From an uncultured Prevotellaceae bacterium (GTDB lineage: Bacteria; Bacteroidota; Bacteroidia; Bacteroidales; Bacteroidaceae), in assembly GCA_902786665.1 (NCBI GenBank), contig CADADN010000006.1, forward strand, positions 85,278 through 149,277: a DNA stretch of 64,000 nucleotides. The letters are read 5' to 3'. The position numbers and the translations under genes were made by a program. Shown here piece by piece: positions 25,785 through 35,285 of the stretch; position 1 is the stretch's first letter; every line of letters starts with the position of its first letter. The notes under the pieces are model-generated. The model was given only the letters and a program-made list of their open reading frames with translations. It did no database searches and was not told the origin of the DNA.

Positions 25785-28700
25785 ATGAATATGACATCTG
25801 AAAACAAATGGATGACGGCACTGCTGTTCCTCCTCGCTTGCCTGCTTGCCATGCCGGCCGGGGCGCAAGACGAGATGGAGCTTCAAGCCCTTCTCGACCA
25901 AATGGCAGAGAAAAGCATCCATAGCCAAGGGACCACGCTGCCTGGGATGAGGAAAGGCTCCATCAACATACCGCAGGTGGTGGATTCCCTCGACCTCGAA
26001 GGCAGGACATACAACCTGTCAATGGGACTCGACGTGAAATCATCCGTCAGAATCAAGAACGGTGTCATCAAGGCCAAAGCCAACTTCAGCGGAGGCAACT
26101 GCCTCGTCAACATCGTGGACCACGAGAACTGGGTGGGAAGCACCGTCAATGTCATCCTGGAACCTACGGCCACCATCGACGCCAGCCTCGCCAGCAGCAG
26201 CAAATGCTTCGGCGCCGTGGGCATCTACAGATGCAACGACCCCACATTCTTCCATGAGCAGGGCGACATCACCGCACCCGACTCCGGCACAGGCATCGCC
26301 ATCTACTTAGGATGCGCCAACAGCACGTTCAACTATGTTTCCGGAACACTCACCGGCACCATCTACAACCCATACGGCGGCAAAGTGGTGGGCATCGGCG
26401 ACGACACCTTCACCAAGGAACAATTGCTGGACAAGCTCAGCGACATCCAGGCCGACATCAGCACCGCAGAGGCCATCTGGAACAATGCCAACAGCCTCTA
26501 CTCCCAACTTGCCGACCGTCTTCCCGCCGCCGACTACGCCAAGGTGACGTCAAAGATGAACGAACTCAAGGCTGCCATCGAAGCACTCAAGACGAGAAGA
26601 ACCAACCTCGTCAACCAGGTGAACAGCGCAGACCCCTCGGCATATGGACAGCTGAACACCCTCATCGAGCAATTAGGTGCTGACGTGGTGGCTTTCATCA
26701 CCTCCATCAGCGCACAAATCACCACACTCGACGAGCAGGTGAAGGGATGGGCGGCCACAGACTTAGGCAACAGACTCTCCACAGCCGGTTCCACACTCAC
26801 CGGCATAGGGAGCACCCTAGACTCCTACGCCGCAGCCATCGCTGCCATGACAGGAGCATCAGGCAGCTACTACTTCGAGAAACTCATCTCCACAGCGTTC
26901 AACAACGCCGCCATCAGCGTCAACGCCGACGTGGTGGCCAACAACAACACGCTCAACTCGCTCATCAGCGAATACAACACACTGCTGAGGAACAACAGCA
27001 TCAACAGTGTGCAGGAGGCCATCAACTTCTACAAGAAGCTGGAGACGCTCAATGGCAAAATCACCAGCCTGCAAGCCGCCATCGCAACCACGCAAGGCGA
27101 GATGGAAACCCTGAGAGGACAGTATGACACACTAGAAGTGAACTTCCCCGACGAGACGGAGAACTACAGCATCAGACCATCGGGACTGAATGCGGAAAGG
27201 CAGGTGGGATACAAGTCCAACCGCGGATACGTCATCACCTCCGGCGGACTGCTGATGTTCGAGCAGAAGGAAGGCGCCGACTTCTACTTCATCGACCAGG
27301 AGGGAGGTTACGTCCAAGCCAAGAAGGGTGTGGCGACACTCTTCTCCGTCGAGGACAAGGAGCAAGCCACCGTGTGGACAGGACAGAGCCTCGGCAACGG
27401 AAGCTATACCTTCTATAGCAAGACCGCATCCCGCTATCTCGCATTCACTGCTGGCACCACCGTCAACGCACCCGTGACGACAAACACCTCTGCATACGCA
27501 TGGAAAATCGTGGAGCCGGGACTTAATGAATTGCAAGCCTTCCTGAACATCCTCGCAGAGGAGGACCATGAAGGACAAGAAACCCCAGTGGAGGAGATGC
27601 CCACCGACACCCTCGTGCTGAACCCGCCTGTCTATTGCTTCGGATGCAACTACCCGACAACGCCGACACCGTATGTCTTCCCAAGGGTGCCCTACGTCAT
27701 ACACCTCGTGGGCGACGGTGGCGAACTGCCCATTCCACGCCCCGCAACCGGCAACCCGGGCAGCAACTACCATCCCATCGAGATTCCGTATGGCAGCCAC
27801 GTAGTCATCGACAACATCACCCTGCGCGACCTCACCGGAGGACACCATGTCATCTACGTGGACGGCGTGCTTGAGATCACCGTCACCGTCAACATCTACA
27901 TCCAGAACTGGCAGTGGTTCATCCATGTCGGACCCCACGGACGCGTCATCTGGCGCAACCAGGGCGACACGCCGCTGCCCATCATCAACTACGGAACATT
28001 CGACATGGCTGACGGACAACTCGGCCAACTCGACAACAACGGTACGGTGAACCATTACGGCGGCACCGTCATCGACATCATCAACCGCAACAACTACTAC
28101 TTCACCGGAGGACTGGCACACCACGCACTCAACTACGGCACCTTCCGCCACAGCGGAGGACAGGCCATCACCGCACGCAACTACGAGGGAGCCACCTATG
28201 AGATGAGCGGAGGCTCCATCTACAACACGGTGAACAACCAGACGGACACCGTCTTCGTCAACCGAGGCACCTTCCGCTTCACCGGCGGCATCATCAGGGG
28301 CTATGGCAAATGGCTCATCTGGCACGGGCCGAATGCCTACATGCGCATCGACGGTGGCACGTTCGACTTCACCTACATCACCCACTACTTCATAGAGGCG
28401 CACAGCGACTTCTACATCCGGGGCAACTACAACTACGGAGCCACCAAGCCCATCTACCTCGCACCGGAGGTCGTCATCAGACTACTCTACAACTGGACGT
28501 ACAAGTTCAACATCGTCTTCATCGACGGAAGACCCGTGCCGCGCCGGCCGCTCTTCTGGGGCGAGGGCTTCACCCTGACAAGGAACCATTACCAGTATAT
28601 CGGATGGGACCTGCCCAACCACCGTTGGCGCTGGCATGTCAACGAGACGGACAATACCATAGAGCCTCGCGACGAAAAAGTCTATGACGAGGACGACCTG

Positions 28701-29582
28701 CAGGCCTACCTCGACTGGCTGGCAGAAAACCCCGGCGGAGAGGCCACCAGCACGGAGAGCAACCCGCAGGTGCTCGACCTTGAAGGACGGGAAATCCAAC
28801 TCACCAAGCCTGTCACCATCCCCACCGGCTGCCACGTGTTCATCAAAAACGGGGTCTTCAAACCCATCGTAGCACCATGGGGGTACGACAAACTCTTCAT
28901 CGTGCCGGCTGGATGCTCGCTCCGCATGGACTACGTCACCGTCAACATGTTCAGCGACACCTATTATCTCGTCAACGGCAAGCCCGTGCAACGCTGTCTC
29001 TTCGACATCGCGGGACACGCCTGGTTCGGCAAAGGCTTCGTCGTCAACGGCTACTACAACAAGCGCTATACTGCCACCGACACCTACATCCCCGGTGCCA
29101 TGGTGAACATCGCAGCCAACGGACGCGTGGTCATAGACGGAGGAGTGTTCAACAACGTGGTACTGCGCCTAAGCAACGCCCTGGGACTTTACTTCAGGAG
29201 TGCAGCAGCCGGATACTTCCATGTCTATGTGCCGTCGGCATACCGTTACAACGGCTTCCGCATCTTCGGCCCGTGGGGTGGATACATTCCTCAGGATGGC
29301 GATGGAAACTTGTTCAACGTCATCAACTCCGGCGACGCGGATGGCGACACAGCCATGGCAGTCGATGTGGATGAGGAAGGATATGGCGAACTCACCGACG
29401 ATTTCCTCATCGGCGACGTCAACTGCGACGGCATCGTCTCCGTTACCGATGTGGCATGCATCACACAGTACATCATGGGCACCAAGCCTCCCGTGTTCCG
29501 ACTTGCAGCAGCAGACGTGAACGGCGACGGCGACATCACCATCTCCGATGTCACAGCCTTGTTGAACAAGGTCCTCAACTAA
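25785..29582 (+). CDS. large secreted beta-helix/coiled-coil protein with C-terminal dockerin-like module
   Basis: The 1265-residue product starts with a signal peptide (about 1-27). Near residues 210-450 is a long alpha-helical, probably coiled-coil stretch of repeated AxxxL/ELK patterns. Residues 620-1200 carry beta-helix repeats with many GG and NxGTF lines, for example GGLAHHALNYGTFRHSGG. The end holds two dockerin-type EF-hand halves (GDVNCDGIVSVTDV; DVNGDGDITISDV). No enzyme motif was found. It follows a similar secreted gene by 31 bases, so the two may be co-transcribed. A 23-bp hairpin follows. Confidence 0.7.
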   Translation: MNMTSENKWMTALLFLLACLLAMPAGAQDEMELQALLDQMAEKSIHSQGTTLPGMRKGSINIPQVVDSLDLEGRTYNLSMGLDVKSSVRIKNGVIKAKANFSGGNCLVNIVDHENWVGSTVNVILEPTATIDASLASSSKCFGAVGIYRCNDPTFFHEQGDITAPDSGTGIAIYLGCANSTFNYVSGTLTGTIYNPYGGKVVGIGDDTFTKEQLLDKLSDIQADISTAEAIWNNANSLYSQLADRLPAADYAKVTSKMNELKAAIEALKTRRTNLVNQVNSADPSAYGQLNTLIEQLGADVVAFITSISAQITTLDEQVKGWAATDLGNRLSTAGSTLTGIGSTLDSYAAAIAAMTGASGSYYFEKLISTAFNNAAISVNADVVANNNTLNSLISEYNTLLRNNSINSVQEAINFYKKLETLNGKITSLQAAIATTQGEMETLRGQYDTLEVNFPDETENYSIRPSGLNAERQVGYKSNRGYVITSGGLLMFEQKEGADFYFIDQEGGYVQAKKGVATLFSVEDKEQATVWTGQSLGNGSYTFYSKTASRYLAFTAGTTVNAPVTTNTSAYAWKIVEPGLNELQAFLNILAEEDHEGQETPVEEMPTDTLVLNPPVYCFGCNYPTTPTPYVFPRVPYVIHLVGDGGELPIPRPATGNPGSNYHPIEIPYGSHVVIDNITLRDLTGGHHVIYVDGVLEITVTVNIYIQNWQWFIHVGPHGRVIWRNQGDTPLPIINYGTFDMADGQLGQLDNNGTVNHYGGTVIDIINRNNYYFTGGLAHHALNYGTFRHSGGQAITARNYEGATYEMSGGSIYNTVNNQTDTVFVNRGTFRFTGGIIRGYGKWLIWHGPNAYMRIDGGTFDFTYITHYFIEAHSDFYIRGNYNYGATKPIYLAPEVVIRLLYNWTYKFNIVFIDGRPVPRRPLFWGEGFTLTRNHYQYIGWDLPNHRWRWHVNETDNTIEPRDEKVYDEDDLQAYLDWLAENPGGEATSTESNPQVLDLEGREIQLTKPVTIPTGCHVFIKNGVFKPIVAPWGYDKLFIVPAGCSLRMDYVTVNMFSDTYYLVNGKPVQRCLFDIAGHAWFGKGFVVNGYYNKRYTATDTYIPGAMVNIAANGRVVIDGGVFNNVVLRLSNALGLYFRSAAAGYFHVYVPSAYRYNGFRIFGPWGGYIPQDGDGNLFNVINSGDADGDTAMAVDVDEEGYGELTDDFLIGDVNCDGIVSVTDVACITQYIMGTKPPVFRLAAADVNGDGDITISDVTALLNKVLN

Positions 29583-29715
29583 CACACTCACAACATCCTG
29601 TCAACTTTTGTCCCTCCATCGGGTTGCATCTGCAACCTGGTGGGGGGGTGAATGACAAGGATAAGAAAAACGACATGACTCCTTGTCAAAATGATGTCTT
29701 GTGCATCCATAACGC

Positions 29716-29765
29716 AATATTGACCAAAGAGGGGCGTTGATGAACGCCCCTCTTTGGTCAATATT
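29716..29765. terminator. bidirectional 23-bp hairpin terminator
   Basis: A perfect 23-bp inverted repeat (29716-29738 and 29743-29765) with a GATG loop sits between the convergent secreted-protein and LytTR genes. The GC-rich core reads AGAGGGGCGTT and its complement. TTTT follows on the plus strand and AT-rich sequence on the other, so it can end both transcripts. Confidence 0.85.
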
Positions 29766-29766
29766 T

Positions 29767-30528
29767 TCAAATGCACAGGAACCGGTCGAGAAGTTGACGG
29801 CGGAACGAGGCTCCCACCTTGACGTAGGAGATTTCCTGGAAAGGTGGATAGAACATGCAGAGGTTGTCGGTCACCTGGAACAGGTAATTGATGTTGACGA
29901 TGTATTTCTGGTTGACCTGAACAAACTGTGTTCCCAAGGACAGCAGCATCTTGTTGGTGACGGTGCGCTTGAGCCGCACCGGCTTGATGGCGCTGGCGAT
30001 GACGGCCTCCCAGATGCGCAGGTCGCTGTTGTACTGGAAAATGCCGATGTCACGCAGCCGCACAAGACGGAAGTCGGTGGTGTTGATGAACATCAGCAGG
30101 TTCTCCTCCGCCTTATAGACCTTCCCGTCGTTCTTGGGTTGCTGTGGGAAGGCGGCGGAGAACCATCTCCTGATGATCTCGTCCAAGTCGTCTGTGTTGA
30201 TGGGCTTGAGAAGGAAGTCGAAGGCATGGTTGCGGAAGGACTCCAGCATGTAATCCACGTAGGCGGTGTAGGCGATGAAATGGCAGCGTGACAGCGTGGA
30301 GGCATCAAGGTGCTCGATGAGTTCAAGACCTGTCATGTCAGACAGTTCGATGTCGAGAAAAACCAAGTCGGGCTGCAACGAACGGATGGCGTTCAAGCCT
30401 TCCTTTCCCGTGGTGCATGTTCCTATGATCTCTATGGACGAGTAGGGCTTGAGGGCTTCCACGAGCATCTCCGCATCGGAGGGAGTGTCATCAATGATGA
30501 GCGTTCTTGTAGATTGAATGTTGGACAT
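29767..30528 (-). CDS. LytTR family response regulator
   Basis: A 253-residue two-component regulator. The receiver domain has the acidic pocket D13/D14, the phosphoacceptor D59 (LVFLDIELSD) and K108 (FLLKP). The C-terminal LytTR DNA-binding domain runs from about residue 145 to 250 (IGIFQYNSDLRIWEAVI ... QKYIVNINYLFQV). It lies divergently to the histidine kinase gene at 30832, so the two form a LytS/LytTR-type pair. The shared intergenic region holds promoters for both strands. The regulon is not evident; the neighbouring secreted genes are candidates. Confidence 0.93.
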   Translation of the reverse strand: MSNIQSTRTLIIDDTPSDAEMLVEALKPYSSIEIIGTCTTGKEGLNAIRSLQPDLVFLDIELSDMTGLELIEHLDASTLSRCHFIAYTAYVDYMLESFRNHAFDFLLKPINTDDLDEIIRRWFSAAFPQQPKNDGKVYKAEENLLMFINTTDFRLVRLRDIGIFQYNSDLRIWEAVIASAIKPVRLKRTVTNKMLLSLGTQFVQVNQKYIVNINYLFQVTDNLCMFYPPFQEISYVKVGASFRRQLLDRFLCI

Positions 30529-30556
30529 CAGTGTTGCATTTTTCTATTTACAAGTG

Positions 30557-30588
30557 CAAATATACTACATTTGCCTCATTTTCACAAA
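30557..30588 (-). promoter_or_regulatory. promoter of the LytTR gene
   Basis: On the minus strand, TTTG (30585-30588), 20 bases, TATATTTG (30557-30564). It reads toward the regulator start at 30528, about 29 bases away. Confidence 0.75.
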
Positions 30589-30780
30589 TGAACATGTCAC
30601 ACGAAAATGATTATTTGCCCCTATCGTGGTTTATCTATCAAAATATCGTGTTTATTCGTATCAAAATTTTTCCAACTCCATACATGGATTCACCTGGAAA
30701 AATCGTATGGAAACACATCCACCTCACCTTACACCTCAAAAGAAATGTCCCATGCTGTTGGGGCTTTTCCTTTTTTTTCC

Positions 30781-30788
30781 TATCTTTG
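30781..30788 (+). promoter_or_regulatory. -7 box of the histidine kinase gene
   Basis: TATCTTTG, about 43 bases before the ATG at 30832. The -33 region is T-rich (about 30756-30772) without a clean TTTG. Confidence 0.6.
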
Positions 30789-30831
30789 CATGTGAAAACA
30801 CCCCATCAACCCACCATAAGCCGTCATTGAA

Positions 30832-32838
30832 ATGAATGCACGCCACCACATCACTTTTCTGCTTATGTCCGCAGTACTGTTCATCCTCTCATGCCACAAC
30901 GAAGAGATGCCCGGCGGACGAACCAAGGAAGCTTACAACCGACTGAAAGCAGTGGCCGACTCCGTGGATGCACTATCGCCACGAGCACGAGCACTGGTGG
31001 ACTCTGCTCTCGACAACTCCAGCGACAGCCTCACCTACTACGACTACTATGTGGAACTGGGAAGACTATACCTCATGACACAGCCGGAGTCGGTACTGCA
31101 ATGCACCGAACGCATCACCGCCTTCGTCAAGTCGCAAGAAACAACGCCACGTGTCAACGGACTGATGGCCGAGGCGAAACTCCTCCGGGCCAACTTCGAC
31201 TACCTCTACCACCAGAATTACAAGGAAGCGGTGGACAACAACCTGGAAGCATACCACTTGTTTCTCAAAAGCGACATGCAAGACAACGCTTCAGGCATCT
31301 GCGCCAACATCGGCGACGTGTACATGCAGCAGAGCCTCCTGCCCGAGGCGGCTGCGTGGTACCGACGCGCCCTCGTTATCACCGACTCCTTGCAACTGCC
31401 TGAGGAAGACAGCTATACCTTCTACATGGGACTGGGGCACATCTACTGCGTCCTGCAAGACTACAAGATGTCGGAGGACTATTTCTCCAAGGCAAGAAGG
31501 GGCTACGGCAAGATGCACAGCAACATGCAAATCAACTTCCTCAACAACTACGGCAACCTGAAATACTACAGCAAGGACTACGCCGGGGCATTGGCCACCT
31601 TCAACAGTCTCGACAGCCTCATCACCGCACTTGGCTTGAAAGGCGGCTTCGAAGACCATCTCTGCCATCTCAACATGGCCGACGTCCTGGTGAACCTCGG
31701 ACGCAACAAGGAGTCGATGGAAAAGCTGGAGCCGGCCGACAGCTTCTTCCGCGCCAACAACGTGGGCGACGCCATCTACTACGCCAACACCATTCGCATA
31801 GCCAACTCGTTGGAAAAGAACGACATCGCCATGGTAAGGAAAATCATCGATGACGAGCCTCAAGGACTGACCACCGACGAGGACATGATCGGCATACGCG
31901 AACGATACCTACACGACTACTATGTGAAGACCGGAAACGAACTGATGGCCGTCAAGATGGAACGGGCCTACAACCACCGAAAGGATTCCATCGACCAAAG
32001 CCGGGAACACATGCGCTCGACCGACATCATGACGCGCCTGGCACTCGACACGCTGACACTACACAACCAACTGAGAATCAAGGAGAAGAACGAGGAAATC
32101 AGCCACAACCGACTGATTTGGGCTCTTGTGGCGGGAGGGATGCTCCTTGTTGCCCTTGGCCTGTTGGCCTGGACTCTTTACCTGCGCAAACGAAATGCCG
32201 ACAAGCAGTTGGAAATCATCAACCTGAAGATTTCAAACAACCGCAACGTGATTGCGCCACACTTCATCTTCAACGTCCTCAAACAAGCTTCCATCCAACA
32301 GGGGAAAGAGGCTGACAACAGCATCGAAGGAATCATCAAACTGATGCGCTCACAAATTGCTGTCTCGCGGAAAGTCTTCGTCACACTGGGGGAGGAACTG
32401 GAATTCACCAAGAACTATGTCAACCTGGCCAAGGACAGCCTGGAAGGCGACTTCATCTTCACCATCAACAAAAGCGACGATCCCTCGACAGACCGGCGAC
32501 TTGTGCCGTCAACCTTCGTGCAAATCCTCGCGGAGAACGCCATCAAGCACGCGCTGAGGGAAGTGGAGGGTGAAAAACGCCTCACCATCGACATAGAGGA
32601 CACACCCTCGCAGACAAGCATCTCCATCAGCGACAACGGCCACGGTTTCGACATCAGAAGCAGGGCGGCTGGTACAGGAACTGGTCTCAGCGTGATACGA
32701 CGAACACTGGCCCTGTACAATGAGAGCCACCGCCACAAGATTACATTCAACATAGAGAACAGGACCGATGACGATGGACGCATCACAGGATGCACCGTCC
32801 ACATGGTGGTTCCCACCGACGTGGAGCAACCTTCCTGA
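30832..32838 (+). CDS. TPR-containing LytS-type sensor histidine kinase
   Basis: The 668-residue kinase has a lipoprotein-like start (FILSC, Cys21), a long TPR-rich sensor of about 400 residues, and one membrane segment near residues 427-451 (WALVAGGMLLVALGLLAWTLY). The cytoplasmic His kinase domain follows: H477 in VIAPHFIFNVLKQ, then FVQILAENAIKHAL, DNGHGFDI and GTGTGLSVIRRTL. The His box differs from the usual AQINPHFLFNTLN form (NVIAPHFIFNVLK). The TPRs may sense periplasmic peptides or protein partners (inference). It is divergently paired with the LytTR regulator; a metallophosphoesterase follows 18 bases later. Confidence 0.9.
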   Translation: MNARHHITFLLMSAVLFILSCHNEEMPGGRTKEAYNRLKAVADSVDALSPRARALVDSALDNSSDSLTYYDYYVELGRLYLMTQPESVLQCTERITAFVKSQETTPRVNGLMAEAKLLRANFDYLYHQNYKEAVDNNLEAYHLFLKSDMQDNASGICANIGDVYMQQSLLPEAAAWYRRALVITDSLQLPEEDSYTFYMGLGHIYCVLQDYKMSEDYFSKARRGYGKMHSNMQINFLNNYGNLKYYSKDYAGALATFNSLDSLITALGLKGGFEDHLCHLNMADVLVNLGRNKESMEKLEPADSFFRANNVGDAIYYANTIRIANSLEKNDIAMVRKIIDDEPQGLTTDEDMIGIRERYLHDYYVKTGNELMAVKMERAYNHRKDSIDQSREHMRSTDIMTRLALDTLTLHNQLRIKEKNEEISHNRLIWALVAGGMLLVALGLLAWTLYLRKRNADKQLEIINLKISNNRNVIAPHFIFNVLKQASIQQGKEADNSIEGIIKLMRSQIAVSRKVFVTLGEELEFTKNYVNLAKDSLEGDFIFTINKSDDPSTDRRLVPSTFVQILAENAIKHALREVEGEKRLTIDIEDTPSQTSISISDNGHGFDIRSRAAGTGTGLSVIRRTLALYNESHRHKITFNIENRTDDDGRITGCTVHMVVPTDVEQPS

Positions 32839-32856
32839 CATTAACGCCCCTGCCCC

Positions 32857-33945
32857 ATGGCCCATAGGTTCTCCTTCTTCGTCATGCTCATCGTGGTGGT
32901 CACCTTGCTGCCCGAGGTGGTGGTCTACTGTGGCTATCTCCCTGACTGGCCCGCCTGGGCGCAATGGGCCTATGCTTTCACCATCGCATGGGAGGTGTTT
33001 GCCGTCGTCGTGATGCAGACATGGGTGCTTGGCCATGTGAGGTCGATACGCTTCTTCTTCGCCACCTTCCTCCTGCTCACCATTCCGAAACTGCTGTTCG
33101 CCATCCTCGCTCCGCCACTGGGAGCCCATATCGGCCTTGCAGCAGGAGCGCTGTTCTTCCTGGCTGCCCTATATGGCTTCCTCTGGGGTTGGCGCCGACT
33201 CGTGACAACCCACGTGGAATGTGTGCCACCAACACTTCCTGCTGCCTTCGACGGCTACCGCATCGTGCAGCTGTCCGACCTGCACCTTGGGTCGCTGACC
33301 AAGCATCCCGACTTCATCAAACGAATCGTGGAAACCGCCAATGCACAACACCCCGACCTCATCGTCTTCACAGGCGACCTGGTGAACCACTTTGCAAGCG
33401 AGGCAACACCTTTCGCCGACTCGCTGTCACGCTTGTCGGCTCCCGACGGCGTGCTCTCCATCCTCGGCAACCACGACGAGTTGGATCCTGCATATGCCGA
33501 CGTCATGCGGTCGATGCATGGGAGGATGGGGTGGCACTTGCTGATGAACGAGCATGTGATGATAACCAGAGGAGATGACAGCATCGCCGTCGTGGGCGTG
33601 GAGACTACCAGTCCGCAACCTTTCAAGTCCACCGGCGACCTGGGAAAGGCCATGCAAGGAATTCCCTCCGGCATGTGGAAACTGTTGCTGACCCACGACC
33701 CCTCGCATTGGCGCAAGGAGGTGCTTCCCACCACAGACATCCCGCTGACACTCTCCGGTCACACCCACGGCGCCCATCTCCGATTGTTGGGATGGTCGCC
33801 AGCCCGACTGATGTATCATGAATGGGGCGGCACCTACCATGAGGGCGGCCGCATGCTCCACGTGTCATCAGGCATCTGCGGCACCGTGGTTTTCCGACTG
33901 GGTGCCTGGCCCGAAGTAAACGTCATCACCCTGAAAAAATCATAG
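32857..33945 (+). CDS. membrane-associated metallophosphoesterase
   Basis: The 362-residue protein has four N-terminal hydrophobic segments in the first 120 or so residues, then a calcineurin-like phosphoesterase domain. The metal-binding blocks are LSDLHLGS, FTGDLVNH, ILGNHDE, LLTHDP and LSGHTHG. Similar proteins (YkuE-like) act on phospholipid-related or unknown phosphoesters. The gene follows the histidine kinase by 18 bases and may share its transcript. Substrate unknown. Confidence 0.88.
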   Translation: MAHRFSFFVMLIVVVTLLPEVVVYCGYLPDWPAWAQWAYAFTIAWEVFAVVVMQTWVLGHVRSIRFFFATFLLLTIPKLLFAILAPPLGAHIGLAAGALFFLAALYGFLWGWRRLVTTHVECVPPTLPAAFDGYRIVQLSDLHLGSLTKHPDFIKRIVETANAQHPDLIVFTGDLVNHFASEATPFADSLSRLSAPDGVLSILGNHDELDPAYADVMRSMHGRMGWHLLMNEHVMITRGDDSIAVVGVETTSPQPFKSTGDLGKAMQGIPSGMWKLLLTHDPSHWRKEVLPTTDIPLTLSGHTHGAHLRLLGWSPARLMYHEWGGTYHEGGRMLHVSSGICGTVVFRLGAWPEVNVITLKKS

Positions 33946-33991
33946 AAGGAAACAGGAAGCCCTAGAACCTCCTATTCCCTCCTATCAAAAA

Positions 33992-35020
33992 TCAAAAAGA
34001 CACTTTGGCTCCGTCGGCAGTGACCTCGATGGTGACAGGTGCACCCATGACGAGCGGCATGTTGGGCAATTCGTGCCCGGCGGGGAAGCCGCAAGCCACT
34101 GGGATGTTGTATTTGGAGAAATAGGTGGAAAACATCTGTTCCACACTGTCGTAGGCGATATCGCGCTTGCAGTCGCTGAAGTATCCGAGGATGACGCCCT
34201 TGCACCGGTCGATGACGCCGTTGAGGACGAGCATGTTCATAAGACGGTCAAGATTATGGAAACTCTCACCCACCTCTTCAATGAAGAGGATGAAGTCTTC
34301 TTCGCCCTGGAAGTAATCCACCTTGGACCCCATCAGCGGGAAGAACGTGCAGAAATTGCCACCCACGAGTTTTCCCGTGGCCTTGCCTTGCTGGTTGCAG
34401 GGATGAGCAGGCAATGTGTATTGCGGCATTTTGCCAAAAAGCAAGTCCCTGAGGGTAAGTGAAGACTCATCCATCCCCTCTCCATCGGCGATGTAGCGGC
34501 TCATATTGCCATGGATGCTCATCACGCCGGCAGAGACCTCCATGGCGTGGAGGGTGGTGATGTCGCTGAAACCAATCAACCATTTGGGGTTCGCCGCCAA
34601 CTCCTCCTTGGTGATGAATGGGACCATCTGTATGGTGCTGTATCCTCCACGGTTGCAGAGGATGGCTTTCACCTCGGGGTCGTGGAGCGCCCATCTGAGG
34701 TCGGAGAGACGTTCCTCGAAGGTTCCCGCGTAGTTGAGGCCCGACTTCTTCCCCACATTGGGGCCTATGACGGGAACGAGCCCCCATCCCCTAAGGATGT
34801 CGGCGGTCCTATATGCATATTCCGTGTCGAGGAAGTAGGAGGGTGAGATGATGGCCACCTTGTCGCCCTTTTTCAGAAAGGCAGGTGCCTTGCAAGAGGT
34901 CTTTTTCGATGGTTGTCCTTGTACTAGCATGTCGTTGTCGTTTCCTGGCATTGCCGCATTCGTAATTGTCGCATGACAGCATAACATGGCGGCCATCAGC
35001 CATAAGATTGCTTTTTTCAT
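33992..35020 (-). CDS. LD-carboxypeptidase (peptidase family S66)
   Basis: The 342-residue protein has a signal peptide (about 1-22) and the S66 fold. The nucleophile serine is in GFSDITTLHAM, with the glutamate in FIEEVGE and the histidine in GFPAGHE near the C-terminus. Family members cleave L,D peptide bonds in murein tripeptides for recycling, or hydrolyse microcin C7-like compounds (MccF). A signal peptide is unusual for the cytosolic LdcA, so a periplasmic role is inferred. Convergent to the phosphoesterase gene. Confidence 0.88.
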   Translation of the reverse strand: MKKAILWLMAAMLCCHATITNAAMPGNDNDMLVQGQPSKKTSCKAPAFLKKGDKVAIISPSYFLDTEYAYRTADILRGWGLVPVIGPNVGKKSGLNYAGTFEERLSDLRWALHDPEVKAILCNRGGYSTIQMVPFITKEELAANPKWLIGFSDITTLHAMEVSAGVMSIHGNMSRYIADGEGMDESSLTLRDLLFGKMPQYTLPAHPCNQQGKATGKLVGGNFCTFFPLMGSKVDYFQGEEDFILFIEEVGESFHNLDRLMNMLVLNGVIDRCKGVILGYFSDCKRDIAYDSVEQMFSTYFSKYNIPVACGFPAGHELPNMPLVMGAPVTIEVTADGAKVSF

Positions 35021-35035
35021 TTTTGTTGTTTTTTA

Positions 35036-35149
35036 TAATCGGAGTAATCGGAATTTTTCGGAATAATCGGAGGAATCGGAGTTGTCGGAATAATCGGAGG
35101 AATCGGAGGAATCGGAGGAATCGGAGGAATCGGAGTTGTCGGAGGAATC
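35036..35149 (-). repeat. 9-bp tandem repeat array (ATCGGAGGA-type)
   Basis: About a dozen copies of AATCGGAGG with variants (TTGTCGGAG, AATTTTTCGG) lie just upstream of the S66 gene start. The unit is the same as in the hutH-hutI spacer. The signal peptide begins at 35020, so the array is within about 20 bases of the start. Confidence 0.9.
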
Positions 35150-35196
35150 GACATTTGTTTTGTCATTGGCATCGTCGCCTACGGTAGTATTGTCTT

Positions 35197-35285
35197 TAAC
35201 TTCTCTAACTTCTCTAACTTCTCTAACTTCTCTAACTTCTTCTACATCTTCTACTTCTCTAACTTCTCTAACTTCTTCTACTTCA
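35197..35285 (-). repeat. 9-bp tandem repeat array (TAACTTCTC-type)
   Basis: About nine copies of CTAACTTCT with variants (TTCTACTTC). The array ends at the stop codon of the beta-helix gene. A related TTTAACTTCTC-type array is at 45601-45656. With the previous array, this fills the space between the S66 and beta-helix genes. Confidence 0.9.
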
